From Phascolomyces articulosus (Eukaryota > Mucoromycota > Mucoromycetes > Mucorales > Lichtheimiaceae), in the NCBI GenBank assembly GCA_025677815.1, contig JAIXMP010000054.1, positions 62,001 to 126,000 of the forward strand: 64,000 bases of DNA, in the 5' to 3' direction. A model generated the notes under the pieces. It did not search any database. It had not been told where the DNA came from and worked only from the letters and a program-made list of their open reading frames with translations. Of this stretch, positions 36,901-49,622 are shown one piece after another (position 1 is the stretch's first letter; each line of letters begins with the position of its first letter). Made by a program: the position numbers and the translations under genes.

Positions 36901-38626
36901 CATTATTTTAACTTCTTTTAATATGATTGGCGCCAGGAATTTTAACACCACCCAATGTTATGACCATCAGGTGAAGGTAGAAGGGAGAGAATTATGTACA
37001 TAATAAAAACATGACCCTTTTAGATATGGAAAGACAACAGCAATAACAAAAGTGCTCAAACATATAGATAGATATGCATATACTTTTAGTCAGTTTATGT
37101 GATAGAATTTGAAGAATTCCTTAGGAGGAGTCTGATTAAGGTACAGTTAAAGCCATGACTTTTTCTATAGTGTATAGTAAATATAAGTAATCAAAAATTG
37201 GCACATAATATGTACATAAATAATGTGCTACATCCACATCTATATACTTATTAGATAATAATATTAATAAAAAAGAGTTGTATAGATCAACCTTACTAAT
37301 AAGTAAGGAGTGTTTTTTTTCTCGGATCCAAACAAGTGAAAATGGTAATTTTGAGGAGAGACTTTTTTTTTGTTATACAATAATAATAATAATAATAACG
37401 GATTGGGTCTATCTAAATATACATGATGTGCATGGCGCACGGTTTCTTTATTTTTATATGCTATCCAGAGAAAACATGTTTTGATTGAAAGAAAACGTTC
37501 GAAAAATAAATAAAAAAAAAACAAGTTTTGATCGACAAAGATTCCTTATGCATTTTGTTTACACCAAATGAGTGATTATAATTTTTCAGTTACAAAAAGT
37601 AATAAAAAAAGTAGGGTGGCGCTATGTTTTTTTTTCTTTTTTGAGTGTTTTCTCTTTATTAAAGTTTTATGATTGACCGACTTGTTATGTATCACTACGT
37701 ATTGATTGTCTCTTTTTTACTCCTTAATCAAGGAGGAAAGGATGATTCACACCAGCACGATCGATTATAAAAAAAAAACAGGTTCAAGAAAAAGAAAGTT
37801 TGTCAATCTAAACACTTTATATTGTTTTGAAGAAGAAATTATCATTCCATTTATTGAAACGATCTGCCTTTATCATTAGCATAAAACCTTTTTTTTTCTA
37901 CAGTTGGGTCCAATGGATAGAGTTATGTCCATCAGTTTTTAAATAGTAGTGTTCTTGACAATCGATTATCGACAACAAAAAGTATATTTAACATGGGAAT
38001 AAGGAGAAATAGGAAGTATAAAAATATATTAACCTGAACTACTAATACTACTACAATATAAGCCAAATCATTCATTTATCGCAAGGCAATAAATATACAA
38101 TAACATACATTTCATATCCCTTCTCTTTATTAGATATGTATTATACTTACATGAGAAACATAGATACTTGAAATAAAGGGCATATTAAACATTGAAATAA
38201 TATTGTATATCTTGTTTTTACCTTGCCATAAGATAATGTAACATATTACTTCGTTGAAAAATTCATTCATAGCAAGACCGTTACATCAGCTATTAAGCTC
38301 TTCCTCAAAATAAAAAAAAATATCGTAAGGATACCTTCGTTCATCTAGTGATAAGAATCATCGTGATGGTTTTTTTTTTTTTTAAAAAAAAAAGAGGAAC
38401 AGTAGTAATAAAAAAAAAAGGTTAACATCCCATCACATCCTAAGGAGAAAAGTGAAAAGTGTCAAAAAAAAAAAGGTAAAGGGGGAGAGAGAGCGCTCCT
38501 TTAAAATTTTGGGATTTTTGGTGAATTTGGAGTATTGGGATAATACTCCTCCAACTTTAATTTATTCAGGCCAACCAGGCCCTCTCTGTATATACCCCCT
38601 TCCTCCTACCCCTTTTATCGAATCAA
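33963..38626. other. gene-poor A+T-rich region with possible transposon remnants
   Basis: No intact gene supported. 34284-34320 holds a GTTTAGGGTT-AGAGAA segment similar to the reverse complement of the 56.79-kb region. 35405-35560 is locally less A+T-rich with CGTTAAT/GGGTCG-type motifs resembling the ends of a DNA transposon. 38300-38626 is the eL36 promoter with A-runs and a CT-rich leader. Confidence 0.4.
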
Positions 38627-39095
38627 ATGGCACGATCAGGCATCGCTCTCGGTCTCAACAAGGGCCACATCACCACCGTTCGTCAACTTGCCCAAAAGCC
38701 TTCCCAAAAGAAGGGTGTATGTATCAACTAAATGGATGGATGGATATGGATACGGATTGTGTGGATTTTATGGATGGATGGATGGGAAACGATCCTAGAT
38801 TCTTTATGCATAAAATGTACATCACCATTTTGGGAAAAAAATGACATTTTGACTTTTTTTTTTATATATAATACTATTATTATAGGCCCTTGGCAAGCGT
38901 ACTTCTTTCGTTCGCAATGTTGTCCGTGAAGTTGCTGGATTCGCTCCTTATGAACGTCGTGTCATGGAATTGCTCAAGAACTCCAAGGATAAGCGTGCCA
39001 AGAAGCTTACCAAGAGAAGACTCGGTACTTATGTTCGTGCAAAGGGAAAGATTGACGAACTTGCTGGTGTCATTGCCGAATCCCGTCGTCACTAA
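38627..39095 (+). CDS. RPL36: 60S ribosomal protein eL36
   Basis: Two exons, 38627-38716 and 38886-39095, total 300 nt, 99 residues (yeast protein is 100). Protein starts [20 protein letters not shown]; the second exon encodes [20 protein letters not shown], then [20 protein letters not shown] and an Arg/Lys-rich C-terminus ending ESRRH. Donor GTATGT at 38717 and acceptor TATAG at 38885 restore the eL36 frame. It is a structural protein of the large ribosomal subunit. Codon use is visibly G/C-richer at third positions than its neighbours, as expected for a highly expressed gene. The intron carries several GGAT repeats. Upstream there is a pyrimidine-rich leader (38595-38615). Convergent with the zinc-finger gene. 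Confidence 0.97.
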
Positions 39096-39223
39096 ACATT
39101 CTGTTGTTTTGTTTTTGTACAATAATAATAAAATAATACAACCAATTCCAACCAATATATATATACACGACTTGAAAAATGATACAACTTTCGAACGGGA
39201 TGATGATTTAATTTTGGTATATA

Positions 39224-39259
<36 letters not shown>

Positions 39260-39559
39260 TACCCAAGTAAAAAAAAAAAAAGCAAAAGAAACTTTATTAT
39301 TGGGAATAAAAACCGACAAAAAAGAAGAGAATAATGCAAAAACAAAAACGAAAACAGAAAACGATAAAGAGAAAAAAACGCGAAATATTATATTAGTAGG
39401 GAAAAAAAAGATGTATAAAAAAAAGAAAGAGAGTGCTTTTTTAAAATGTGAAAGTGAAAAATGTATATATGTATAGATATATATATAAATGAAAAGTGGC
39501 AATGGGAGTATATTAGGTATGGTATTATAATGATAATAGTTATTTTAATATAATTTAAT
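39096..39559. other. spacer between convergent genes with (CT)n/(TA)n tract
   Basis: It holds the eL36 3' UTR and the 3' UTR of the zinc-finger gene. A (CT)n(AT)n microsatellite is at 39225-39260. Confidence 0.6.
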
Positions 39560-41686
39560 TTAGCAACCTACACTGCCCGCGGCGTCTCCAGGATGCCAGC
39601 TAAGCATGTGCATGGAAGATGATGAATTTGGAGGAGAATGAAGACGATATTCCTCTTTTTGTTGTTGCTGCTGTTGTTGTGATGGTTGTGAAGGATGATG
39701 ATGAGAAGTAGGCGGAGGAGGAAGTGATGAAGGATGATGAGAATGAGGATGTTGATCTGGATGACTACTATAAGGAGGTGGCGGTGAAGTAGTGGAAGAA
39801 GAAGAGGAGGTAGGATGATGATAAGGAGGTGGAGGAAATCCAGTTGTAGTAGTCGTTGTTGAAGCAGCAGCAGCATTAGAAGAAGAACTAGAAGATGACG
39901 GAGGTCGCATAAAATCAACAAATGACATGGAAGATTCATTTTGTTGTTGATGATGATGATGATGCTGTTGTTGTTGTTGTTGTTGATGATGATGTGGATG
40001 ATGTTGAGAATGGTGATGATGAGGTGGAGGAGGTTGGAAAGCATTAGATGGTGGTGCTTGTTGTTGATGCTGTTGTTGAGGTGAGGAAGATGGATAACCG
40101 CGGTGTTGATGATGATGTTCTTCAGGAACCATGCGATGATGATATCGACTTTCACGACGTTCATGAGTTTTTAAATGTTGTGTTAAATTATCGGAACGAG
40201 AGAATGTTTTTTGACATCCCGGATATGTGCAAGGAAATGGTCGTTCAAGAGTATGAATGCGCATGTGTCGTTTCAAATGTTCTAATCGTTTAAATCGTCG
40301 ATGACAATCTGGGTGGGTACAAATATGTTGTTTTTCTTCATCCGAAGAGGAAGAGGAAGATGATGAGTTGAGTGGCATCATTGTATTACTGTTGTTATTG
40401 GATGCGCTTTGTTCAACGTACCCATCCGGTGATAAATGATGATGACGATGATGATGATGTGCTGGATGCTCTCCACCTCGACCACTACTGTTATTGTTAT
40501 TATGATCATAACCAAATGAAGGTGCTGTTGGATGGGGTGGTGGTGGAGGAGGAGGTGCACGGTTGTTGTTTTCAGGATATCCATTACCATTTTCTTGGCG
40601 ATCTCCCATGACAGAACGAAGGCGTGGATGATATGGATATCGATCTTGTTGATTTGTCACCATGGGACGATGTTGTTGTTGTTGATGAGGATGCTGAGGT
40701 GGTGGTGGTTGTGTTGTTGCAGCACCAGGAGGTGCTGGAGCTGCAGCATAACCAGGATGATCATAAGCAGAAGAAGGTGGAGGAGGAAGGGGGAAACCTT
40801 GAGGTGATGCAGCAGCAACAGAAGATGAAGAAGAGGGCGCTGAACTAGGTGGTGGTGGTAATGATCCCGTTGATGATGTAGAATCACGCTTTTGTTGTTC
40901 CAATGCCTTTTTTGTATGTGTTCGATAATGAGCATGGAAATTATCAGAGCGACTAAATCGTTTACCACAACCAGGATAAGGACAAGCATGAGGTCTTTCT
41001 CCAGTATGCACCAACATGTGTCGTTTTAAATGCTCATAACGTTTAAAACTCCAACCACAGTGAGGATAGGTACACACATGTTTATTTTGTTTACTAGGTT
41101 GACGACGCGATGGCATACGTTCTGAAAATGACATGGAGCGTTGTTTTTGTAGATGCACATTATTCCAATAAGGTTGATGTTGATAATCATCGACTGACAT
41201 GGCAGAACACGTTGATGTTCGTCGATCGACTGGACTATCCACAAACCCTAATCGATTGGTGGATGCTGAAGGGGGAGGTAGTGGTGCTTGTTGTTGTTGT
41301 TGTTGTTGCTGTTGAACTTGAGCTGAATGAGTTGCTGCTGAAGATGAAGCTGAAGAATTTCCAGGATAGTTTGTTGTAGAAGAAGGAAATCCTAGAGGAC
41401 TCACATCAGACGAAAACTTCCTTTTGAATGAATGGTGGTGATTATTCATACTAACAGAAGGTGATAATGAAGGTGTCAAAGGAGGTGAAAGGACTTGGTC
41501 CGAATCGTTTGTATTATTATTATTCGAGTTGCCATTGCCGTTATGAGTATTAGTGTTGTTATTGTTATTATGAGGATGACCAGAATTAAGAGGAGGTGCT
41601 AATGAATAAGAACTAGGAACGGAAGGTGGTGGCGGAGCACGTCGGGGTGACATTGGTTCGAAACAGTAACTTGTCGCAGAATCCAT
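39560..41686 (-). CDS. C2H2 zinc-finger transcription factor with two separated finger pairs
   Basis: Single intronless frame, 708 residues. Finger pair 1 (about 203-258): C-TYPH-C...[14 protein letters not shown] then [23 protein letters not shown]. Finger pair 2 (about 456-508): C-THPD-C...[14 protein letters not shown] then [23 protein letters not shown]. All Cys and His ligands are present. The F-K-R-x-E-H-L-K-R-H / F-S-R-S-D-N helices are nearly identical in the two pairs and resemble the finger pair of fungal Msn2/Com2- and Ste12-type factors, predicting recognition of similar G-rich (stress-element-like) sites by both. The linkers and flanks are extreme low complexity: polyQ, polyH, polyP, polyS and polyN. 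Likely nuclear regulator; target genes unknown. The start is the only in-frame ATG upstream of the coding body. The region upstream has no gene for nearly 8 kb. Confidence 0.9.
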   Translation of the reverse strand: MDSATSYCFEPMSPRRAPPPPSVPSSYSLAPPLNSGHPHNNNNNTNTHNGNGNSNNNNTNDSDQVLSPPLTPSLSPSVSMNNHHHSFKRKFSSDVSPLGFPSSTTNYPGNSSASSSAATHSAQVQQQQQQQQQAPLPPPSASTNRLGFVDSPVDRRTSTCSAMSVDDYQHQPYWNNVHLQKQRSMSFSERMPSRRQPSKQNKHVCTYPHCGWSFKRYEHLKRHMLVHTGERPHACPYPGCGKRFSRSDNFHAHYRTHTKKALEQQKRDSTSSTGSLPPPPSSAPSSSSSVAAASPQGFPLPPPPSSAYDHPGYAAAPAPPGAATTQPPPPQHPHQQQQHRPMVTNQQDRYPYHPRLRSVMGDRQENGNGYPENNNRAPPPPPPPHPTAPSFGYDHNNNNSSGRGGEHPAHHHHRHHHLSPDGYVEQSASNNNSNTMMPLNSSSSSSSSDEEKQHICTHPDCHRRFKRLEHLKRHMRIHTLERPFPCTYPGCQKTFSRSDNLTQHLKTHERRESRYHHRMVPEEHHHQHRGYPSSSPQQQHQQQAPPSNAFQPPPPHHHHSQHHPHHHQQQQQQQHHHHHQQQNESSMSFVDFMRPPSSSSSSSNAAAASTTTTTTGFPPPPYHHPTSSSSSTTSPPPPYSSHPDQHPHSHHPSSLPPPPTSHHHPSQPSQQQQQQQKEEYRLHSPPNSSSSMHMLSWHPGDAAGSVGC

Positions 41687-44600
41687 CTTTTATGATTTTT
41701 GATCTTTATTTCTTTAGTAATAAGTATATATATAAGTTTAATATCAAATGAGAGAGAGAGAAAGAAAAGAAGAAAAAAGAAAAGAAGAAGAAAAACGATT
41801 GAATCGAAAAGAAATCTGGGGATTGTTTAAAATAAATAAATAAATAAATAAAAAGGGCGGTCCTATATATAAATGAAATGCACACTTTTTATATATAAAT
41901 ATTATGTATAGCTATATAAATGTATATATATATATATATAGCATAATAATAATAATATAGCTTATAGAAATCGATCCCTTTTTTTTCTTTCTATATAATG
42001 TACATTATATAATTCATGGAGTAAGAAAAGAATGAGTTAGTGAGTGAATAAGTGAGTGAATGAGTTAGTTAGAGAGAGCTGCATGAACCTTGTTTTTTTT
42101 CTTTAATGGTGTTGACGGGATCGTAGATTATCCCAACTCTTTGTAGCAAACAATGTGTTCCATAACTATATTTGGTTATATTAGCCTAAGAAGAGAGAGA
42201 GAGCTGTCTCTGTATCTATCATACAAAAAGCATAAAATATTAGGATCAATTTCAAACGAATCCATTTTATGCTTCTGTGGCCGAGTCATATTAGGTTTTT
42301 TTTTTTTTCGTGTATATAATCCAGGATCTGACCTCCTAGGGAAAAAAACCTGCAGCACCGTGCATATTCGTCATTTTACACAGAAGGAACAAAACAACAC
42401 TTTTATAATCACCATCATTAAAACACATTTCATTTTTTATTTATTTATTTTATACATGTCAACTTTATAATATACACCCAGTGTCCATCGTTTAAAACAT
42501 TGAAATATCATTATTATTTATACATATAGATCATGACATTTGAATAGTTTAGTAGGTTATTAAGTGAATAAGTGATATTAATATATATAAAGTTATTAAA
42601 GTTATTGAACTATAATAAATGATCGTAACAATGATGATATATGATTCGCGTTTTGTTGTTCTAGTTGTTGTTGTTATTACTACTAGATGAATAGGAATAA
42701 ACATGTTTATAATAATTATAATAATAATATAGAACAGACCCGCGTCCAAGTGTATAAGCTGAATCTCCTCTCCCTTTACTCTTTCTCCTTCCATCCTCTT
42801 TCTCTTTCTCTCCCTCTCCCCCTTTCTTTCTCCTTACTCAAACAGAAAACCCCTTTCTTGACCTTACTACCCTCTTCCTCCTCATTCTATATCGCTCCTC
42901 TCTCTCTCTCTTTTTCTTTAGACGCGTATCATATATAACTTACATTATATGTAATATGTAAAGTGAATAACGATCAAAATAATAACATGACCTCCTCAAG
43001 GTTTCCTTTTTCTCATTTCTCCGTGTTTCCAATGTCTGAGGCCACTTTATTATATCTGTATCAAAAAGAGAAGAAGTAAGCTTTTTTTTTTTAAAAAAAA
43101 AAAAGAGATATAATTACTCCATTAAGCCTCCTGCATTTTCCAAAGACCATTCGTTCTCCCTTTCTTTTTTTTTTTTTTTTTTTTTTTGTCTCTTCCCCTT
43201 CTTTCTCTCCCCCTTCCGGGCGGCCCTCCAAAAAAAAAACATGTAATCTCAAGGGATAATGCAGCCTAAGCAGCTATAGTGTATCTAGTATAAGAGGTAT
43301 CTTTCTTACTTATCAATGTATATATTATTTTTATTATTAAGTATATATGTAATGTATGTTATGTTATGTACATATGGTTATGTATGGTGGTATCTGCTTG
43401 TGTATATAATAATAATGATAATTCATATTTTTGTTACCTTTCTCCTATTTTTATTATATTTATGTAACAAATAACCGCGTTAGATTGCATAAAATAAAAA
43501 GAAATAGGTCCTTATTTTTTTTCAGGAGTTGGGATAGGATTAGCTTGTCTCCTTTATATATATATATATATATGTCCTTTCCCTTCCTCCCCTTTTCTTT
43601 TCATCCTAAAAAAATCATTACCTCCTTTTATATATATATATCCACTGTGTATTATATGTATGTATGTGTCTATGTGTGTGTGCAACATCTCTTTTCACCC
43701 CCATCTCCCTTTCTCCTTTGATCTACTCTTCTTCTTCTCCCTTAAAAGATATCTGAATCATCATTCTGTAAAAAAAAAAAAAGAGCAATTGCCCTTAGCT
43801 CTATTCGTCACCAACATAATTATTATCTTCTTGAATTCATTCAGAAATCCAACTTGGCTTAGATGGTAGTGATGATGAAGTGAAGTACGCGCGCGCGGCT
43901 TATAATATCCCATGCTGACACGCGCACACACATACTATATTATTATTATTATTATTACTCCCATTCTCATATAATAAAGATTATATTATTATTGAATTCT
44001 ATTGACTAGATCGTGGAGAACACGTTGGAATCAATATAAAAAAAATAATGAATAGTGGTATTTTTATTATTATCTATAATGAAACTATCAACTAAATCAT
44101 TTTTCTACTTGGTACGTATAGAAGAAAATGTGAGATAATGTATCATCACACGGGTATATTATATCCTCGTTGTCGCTTTACTTTGTTTTTTTTTCTCTCA
44201 CCCCCTGGGCAGTGTAGGTTACCTTTTCTGTAGGTTTTTTTTTTCTTCTTCACTTCCTCCCTCGGAGCCAAAAAGTAATAGACAACCTTTTTTTTTATAT
44301 GTAAATGTTTATTTACTATATACTTGATAAATAATCAAAACTATTCATTCTAACTACGCACGGTCGTCGTAGTTTCATTAGAAACTAAGATCACACACAC
44401 ACACCTACATGAATATAAGTTACAATTCCTTTTCAATTATTGCTACTATATCACTACTAAAAAGATAGTTTACTTAGTAGTAATAATGATACAACACTGA
44501 TTTCAACATTTATAGAGTTAGAATTAGGTGGCAGTTGCTATCATTATGTGACACTAATAGCAACATTGATAGTGCAACTTATTACTATATTACTATATAG

Positions 44601-44962
44601 AAGAAGTATTAAACCTCACCCTTATTTTACTAAGGATATATATATAATAATACTATATGATATCCCTTCTTTAACATGGGATTAAAGGACATCCTGCATA
44701 ATGGTATATTATTATTATTTATCTATCATTCAATAATAATAATATAGAGCTTCTTATTCTTTTATGTAACTCCTTTTTTTTCTCTATTCTTCTTCTTCTT
44801 CTTCTTCTTCTCCCCCATCATCCCTCATTCTACTCCTTACTCCTCTTTTTTTTATATACACCTCCTTGTTCTTTTTTTTGGATCCTCCTTTTTTTTTTCT
44901 AATCCCTTGGGCCGATCAAGGTAAACAAAGGAGGTCAAAGTAATAAATAATAATAAGTAATA

Positions 44963-45193
44963 ATGGATGGAAAGATCACCGTTTACTTCTTAAAGAAGGG
45001 TTATTATCCGAAAAAAGATGATGAGTTAGACTCACTCTATTATTCGGGACGCCCATTCAAGGGGATTTGTGTGTATATTCCAGTTGAAGTGAAGGAGAAG
45101 ACAAGGAGGTTTACCTTTTTCACTTCTAACCTCTCCAGTGATTCATCTATCAACATATTCATCATCATCATCAAAAAAAAAGAAGAAGAATAA
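44963..45193 (+). CDS. possible small protein, unidentified
   Basis: 76 codons. The first two thirds (MDGKITVYFLKKGYYPKKDD, LYYSGRPFKGICVYIPVEVK) look compositionally like protein; the last third is encoded by ATC/AAA microsatellite-like DNA. No domain, no paralogue in the window. It could be a chance ORF. Confidence 0.2.
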   Translation: MDGKITVYFLKKGYYPKKDDELDSLYYSGRPFKGICVYIPVEVKEKTRRFTFFTSNLSSDSSINIFIIIIKKKEEE

Positions 45194-47090
45194 GCCCTTC
45201 ACTGCTTTTTTAAATCCATGTCATGCTTATACATCTTTTCTATGACTGAAATACATACACATATATAAAAAATAACTTTTTTTGATGCGTCAACGCGTGT
45301 CATCCATATCCCTTGCATTTACTTTTTTTTTACTCCTTGCATCCATTCAATAGAGGTTTCTCTTTATCTTTAACGGAACAACAAGCAACATAAACAAGTT
45401 ATCGCCATGATGATCCATGCTATCAAAAGAAAAAAAAAAGATAATAGATCCAATAAGTAATCATAGTAATACTATGAGTACGTAATAATAGGATGGAAAA
45501 ATTGAATGACCCTTGACAAAATAACTTTTTGATCACTCCTTTCTTTTTTGGACCCTTTTTCTTTTACTAGTGAGAATGAAGTCTCTCTCTCACCCTCACA
45601 CACACATACACACTTTTGATAAGTAGGATGGATTGTATAAGAACAAAAAAAACCATACGTATTGAATATATATATATATATATATATATTCAAAATGAAC
45701 GTGCGTTCTGCGTTAATCATACATGTAAAGAAATATTCATTTTCTCGATTTTTATGATAACCTTTCCTCCCCCCAGAAAAAAGAATGTAATAAACAAATG
45801 AATATAATTATAATTATGATACATGTGCATCCAAGCGATGATGATATTAATTATCGAGAAGAATGCATCATTATTTATGTTGTATATATGACAATCACCT
45901 ATTGGAATAACCATACATTTATATATACTATCTATTCATACTGAGACACTTTTTTTGTTCGGACCTGACAAAAAAATTCATCTCTCTCTCTCTCTTTTTT
46001 TTTTCAATCTATAAAGGTAGAGTAGTAGACTTCTATATTCTCCCTATTATTAAAAAAATGTAGAGGTAAGCTGAGAAGATCTATTATTTATCTATTATGT
46101 ATTTAAAATACTTATATATACTTTATATATTCTTTTTAAAGTTCTAGACATAGTCATGGTAGCTGTATTATAGAGCATAAAGATGCACTTGGGCGTTTTT
46201 TTATTTTATTTTATTTTTCAAATCATGGTTCAATTTGTTGAAAAATGTGGTATGTGCTTTTTATTTATCAATATAAAAAAAATATGTATGTGATGGCATG
46301 ATGGTTGGGAACGCATGGATCGTGTTTAAAAAAAAGCATGGATGTAATATAAAGTAATAATAAAAGCTGGCTGGTGCGGCCATATGCTTATACTTTTTTT
46401 TTTAACCGATCCGAAATAAAAATGATAGGAGTCGTCATCCTAATATTTATTAAACAAAGTTGTACGTTTTTACTACCAAGATTTATTTTCATTAATAACT
46501 CAATGATTTGTTATTGGATTATAGTTTGTTGGGTCTTTTCTTTTATCTCCACAAAATTCCATGTAAGTTCTCCTAATGATCCTGATACGTAAACTCTCTT
46601 ATTATTATTACTATTCTACTGCTCATTTATTATATATTTGATTCTTCTTTTTTTTTGTTGGTTTTTAATAAGAATACCAATATATATGATCGATCGAACC
46701 TTCTTTTTATTTGATAATAACTATCGTTATAACCTTTTATTTATTCCTTCTTACCCTACATATCACCTCTTGAACTACTACTACTACTCCTGTGATGACC
46801 ATTACTCTTTTCTTACCAATCAATTTTTGGGAGATGTAAAGGGTGAAGGGGAAAAAATGAAGGAAAGAAGGAGTAGTTTATTTATCTATAGAAGACGGGA
46901 ACAGTGAAAAAGAGAAAGATATCGATTGACTTTTATATATAAGATAAACAAGGGACAAGCATAAGGATGATAATGATGATGAAGAAGAAGAAGAATCAAA
47001 AACGAGGGAGAGAATGAAATTTTTAAAACCAAGGAGATGTTAAAGGGATATAATCCAAATGGTGGACCCGTGCACTCCCCTCTTCGTTCG

Positions 47091-47095
<5 letters not shown>

Positions 47096-47137
<42 letters not shown>
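47096..47137. repeat. (TC)21 microsatellite
   Basis: About 21 TC units preceded by TTCG repeats. Confidence 0.9.
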
Positions 47138-47140
<3 letters not shown>

Positions 47141-49622
47141 GACGGGATTATTATAACAGATCCTTTGTCTATTGTACTATATACTGTACTATATAGTGTA
47201 CTATATATGACTTCTTAAAAGATAGGGTCAACGAAAACTTTAATATAAAAAAAAAAAGAACAAGGGGAATGAGATCCATGATCCTAATTTTTTTCATTAG
47301 GACCAGTAGTATTTTACTATTTAATACTGCTCGGTTTCATCACTATAAATAAAGTTATATGTAAATGATGATGGGATGGGAGTAAAAAAAATGACAAAAA
47401 GTAACTAAACGTTATAACATGGAACAATAGGATATTATTTTTAAGTTTAACTTTTTGGCGCAATAGGCATGGTTATTTTTCTCATGCTTCTATGTCATTT
47501 ATATATACTTGGTTAGTCAGATTGAATAGATCTTTTATATATATAATGTATTTTGACTTTTTATCTTTAACAGAATAATTGAAATGAGAATATTTCTTTT
47601 ATATATTAAGATGGATTTTTGCTCTATAACAAAAGTTGAGAAGAATGTCAGAAAGAAGATAAAACATAACGTATATATATATATATTATTTCAAGGATCC
47701 TATTAACAATACCTCCTCTTCTCTTTCTGTTTTTTTTCTCCACGGAAATAACTATTATAACCCGTGAGCCAAGTGGCTCATCTTCTTCTTACACCTAATT
47801 TATTTAATCGAAATAATATAAAGATCAACATTGAATCCATTATAATAATAACTTCAGGGTCAATATAAAGTGATGACAGACAATATTATGTTATCTAGGA
47901 TGAATAGAGAGAAAGAGACACGTGTTTTTGCACAAATACGCGCGAGTATTTACCGATTATCATTATCATCATTGATAGCCATTCTTTCGAATTCTATTTC
48001 TATGTATTAAAAAAAATACGAGTAATAATGAGTTGAAGGAGTAAGTAATAATAATAAATAGATAAAAATAGGCATAGTTTTCTCAATATCAACTTACTAT
48101 CAAATATGGAGCAAAATCTACTTTATTTTTATTTTTGGCATTTTGATGAAAGCTGACTGTACCTTGAAATAATTATTGACGGATGCTTTCACTTTGCAAC
48201 TAGTAACAAAGAAAAATGATGTTTTTGGAAAAGGGATCAATCATCTTTAAAGTCTGTGTACATTACCAGTGTCTATTATTTTGTAGTTGTTTTACTAAAG
48301 AGAAGAATTCGGACTACCACGAAAATAGTAACCATATTTTATAGAGAAGGGTGGTTTTTACTCTTGATATACCTGTTGGTTATTGAATTTATCAATATTT
48401 TACAAGAATAATAGAGTCTATCGCTTTATTATTAAGGTGTAGAATAAAAAGCAAATAAATGAAACCACTAACTGTTATACAATCTTGGTAGCTGTCCGAT
48501 CCCTTCCTAGATTCGATAAGATAATTAATTAAAGTTTTTCTTTAGGTAACGTGGCAAAATAAATTCAACATCATTTTGGATGAGCTTGATAACATTTATG
48601 CATTTGTAAATTATCTTTGTAGACACATCATCAAATACGATCCTGGGTATATACAGTTATGGTAGTACTTTAATGTATATAGTAGAAAAAGAAGGATTCA
48701 TAAGAATTTCACTGAATCTTTTTCGATTGTATAAAAAAGGAAGATTCTTCCCAATTGAATAAGAACATCCTTTTTTGAATACTATGGAGAATAATTTCTT
48801 CCATGTAGTAAATTACTTGTTAAATATCAAAGAATTCATTTATTCCTCTTTTATACAAGAACAGTCATAAAAATCATTGTTCAAACAAGGTTGTGCACGA
48901 GCCATTTTTGATCCATTCTTCAAAAGAAACGATATTTCTACTTTATATTGAATTCTTGCCTATAACATACAGTTAATCGACTGTAATAATAAAAATACCT
49001 ATTGATCATCCAAGAATAGCATATTTCTATAATAGTCAAATAACAAACAAATAAAACGTAAGGGCTTATTTTCGGTATACTGTTTTGTTGGCTTATCCAT
49101 TTTTTATGATGATGCATGCGGTACTAAAAGAGAATTATGGCGTAATTATGGAATCCACACGGTCATTGGCTGAGAAAAAAAAGGTTGCCACATATTCCGC
49201 TTTCAGAAAACAAAAAAGTTATTCGGCTTTGCTATGTAATCATTCATAGTTGTAGTTGCATGCATATACTCAGAATCATATAATAGATCATGATTATTAC
49301 AACCTATAATATATTTTACAAAGAATAACTTGAAGAGTGGTAAAAGATACTTGGAAGAAAATATGAAAAATCACGTAATATCCCTGGATTTAGGTAACAA
49401 GAACTAAACCAATTATGAATTTTTTTAAAAGAGCGAGAAAACACACACCTTGAATTTGTCATCTGCACTTTAACAAAAAAAAAACACGCATCTCTTTCAA
49501 AGTTTCATATACGCATATATATCAATACACTTCTTTCCCTCTCTCTCTTTTTTCTTCCTTTCTCTTCCCTCTTTCTTCAACCTTTTTCAATAGTTTTATA
49601 TTATATATTGTTTGTTTTTATA

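Larger units (their letters stand above)
41687..49622. other. large gene-free A+T-rich, microsatellite-rich interval
   Basis: Almost 8 kb between the divergent zinc-finger (-) and glutathione synthetase (+) genes with no supported gene. CT-rich tracts (42770-42915, 43560-43740, 44790-44900), (TA)n at 41927-41940, 43557-43573 and 45666-45689, and a 21-unit (TC)n at 47096-47137 are present. A plus-strand ORF at 44963-45193 (starts MDGKITVYFLKKGYYPKKDD) has fair codon composition for its first 48 residues, but no homology is recognised and the tail is low-complexity. The CT-rich part next to 41.7-45 kb could be a long leader or promoter of the zinc-finger gene. Confidence 0.45.

Noticed and set aside
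39568..41379. Several long His/Ile/Val-rich ORFs overlapping the zinc-finger gene on both strands
   Set aside because: They are created by CAA/CAT/ATT repeats of the polyQ/polyH gene; none carries a domain.
46374..46907. Plus-strand ORFs in the 41.7-49.6 kb interval
   Set aside because: Phe/Ile/Tyr-rich chance frames with no splice context or homology.
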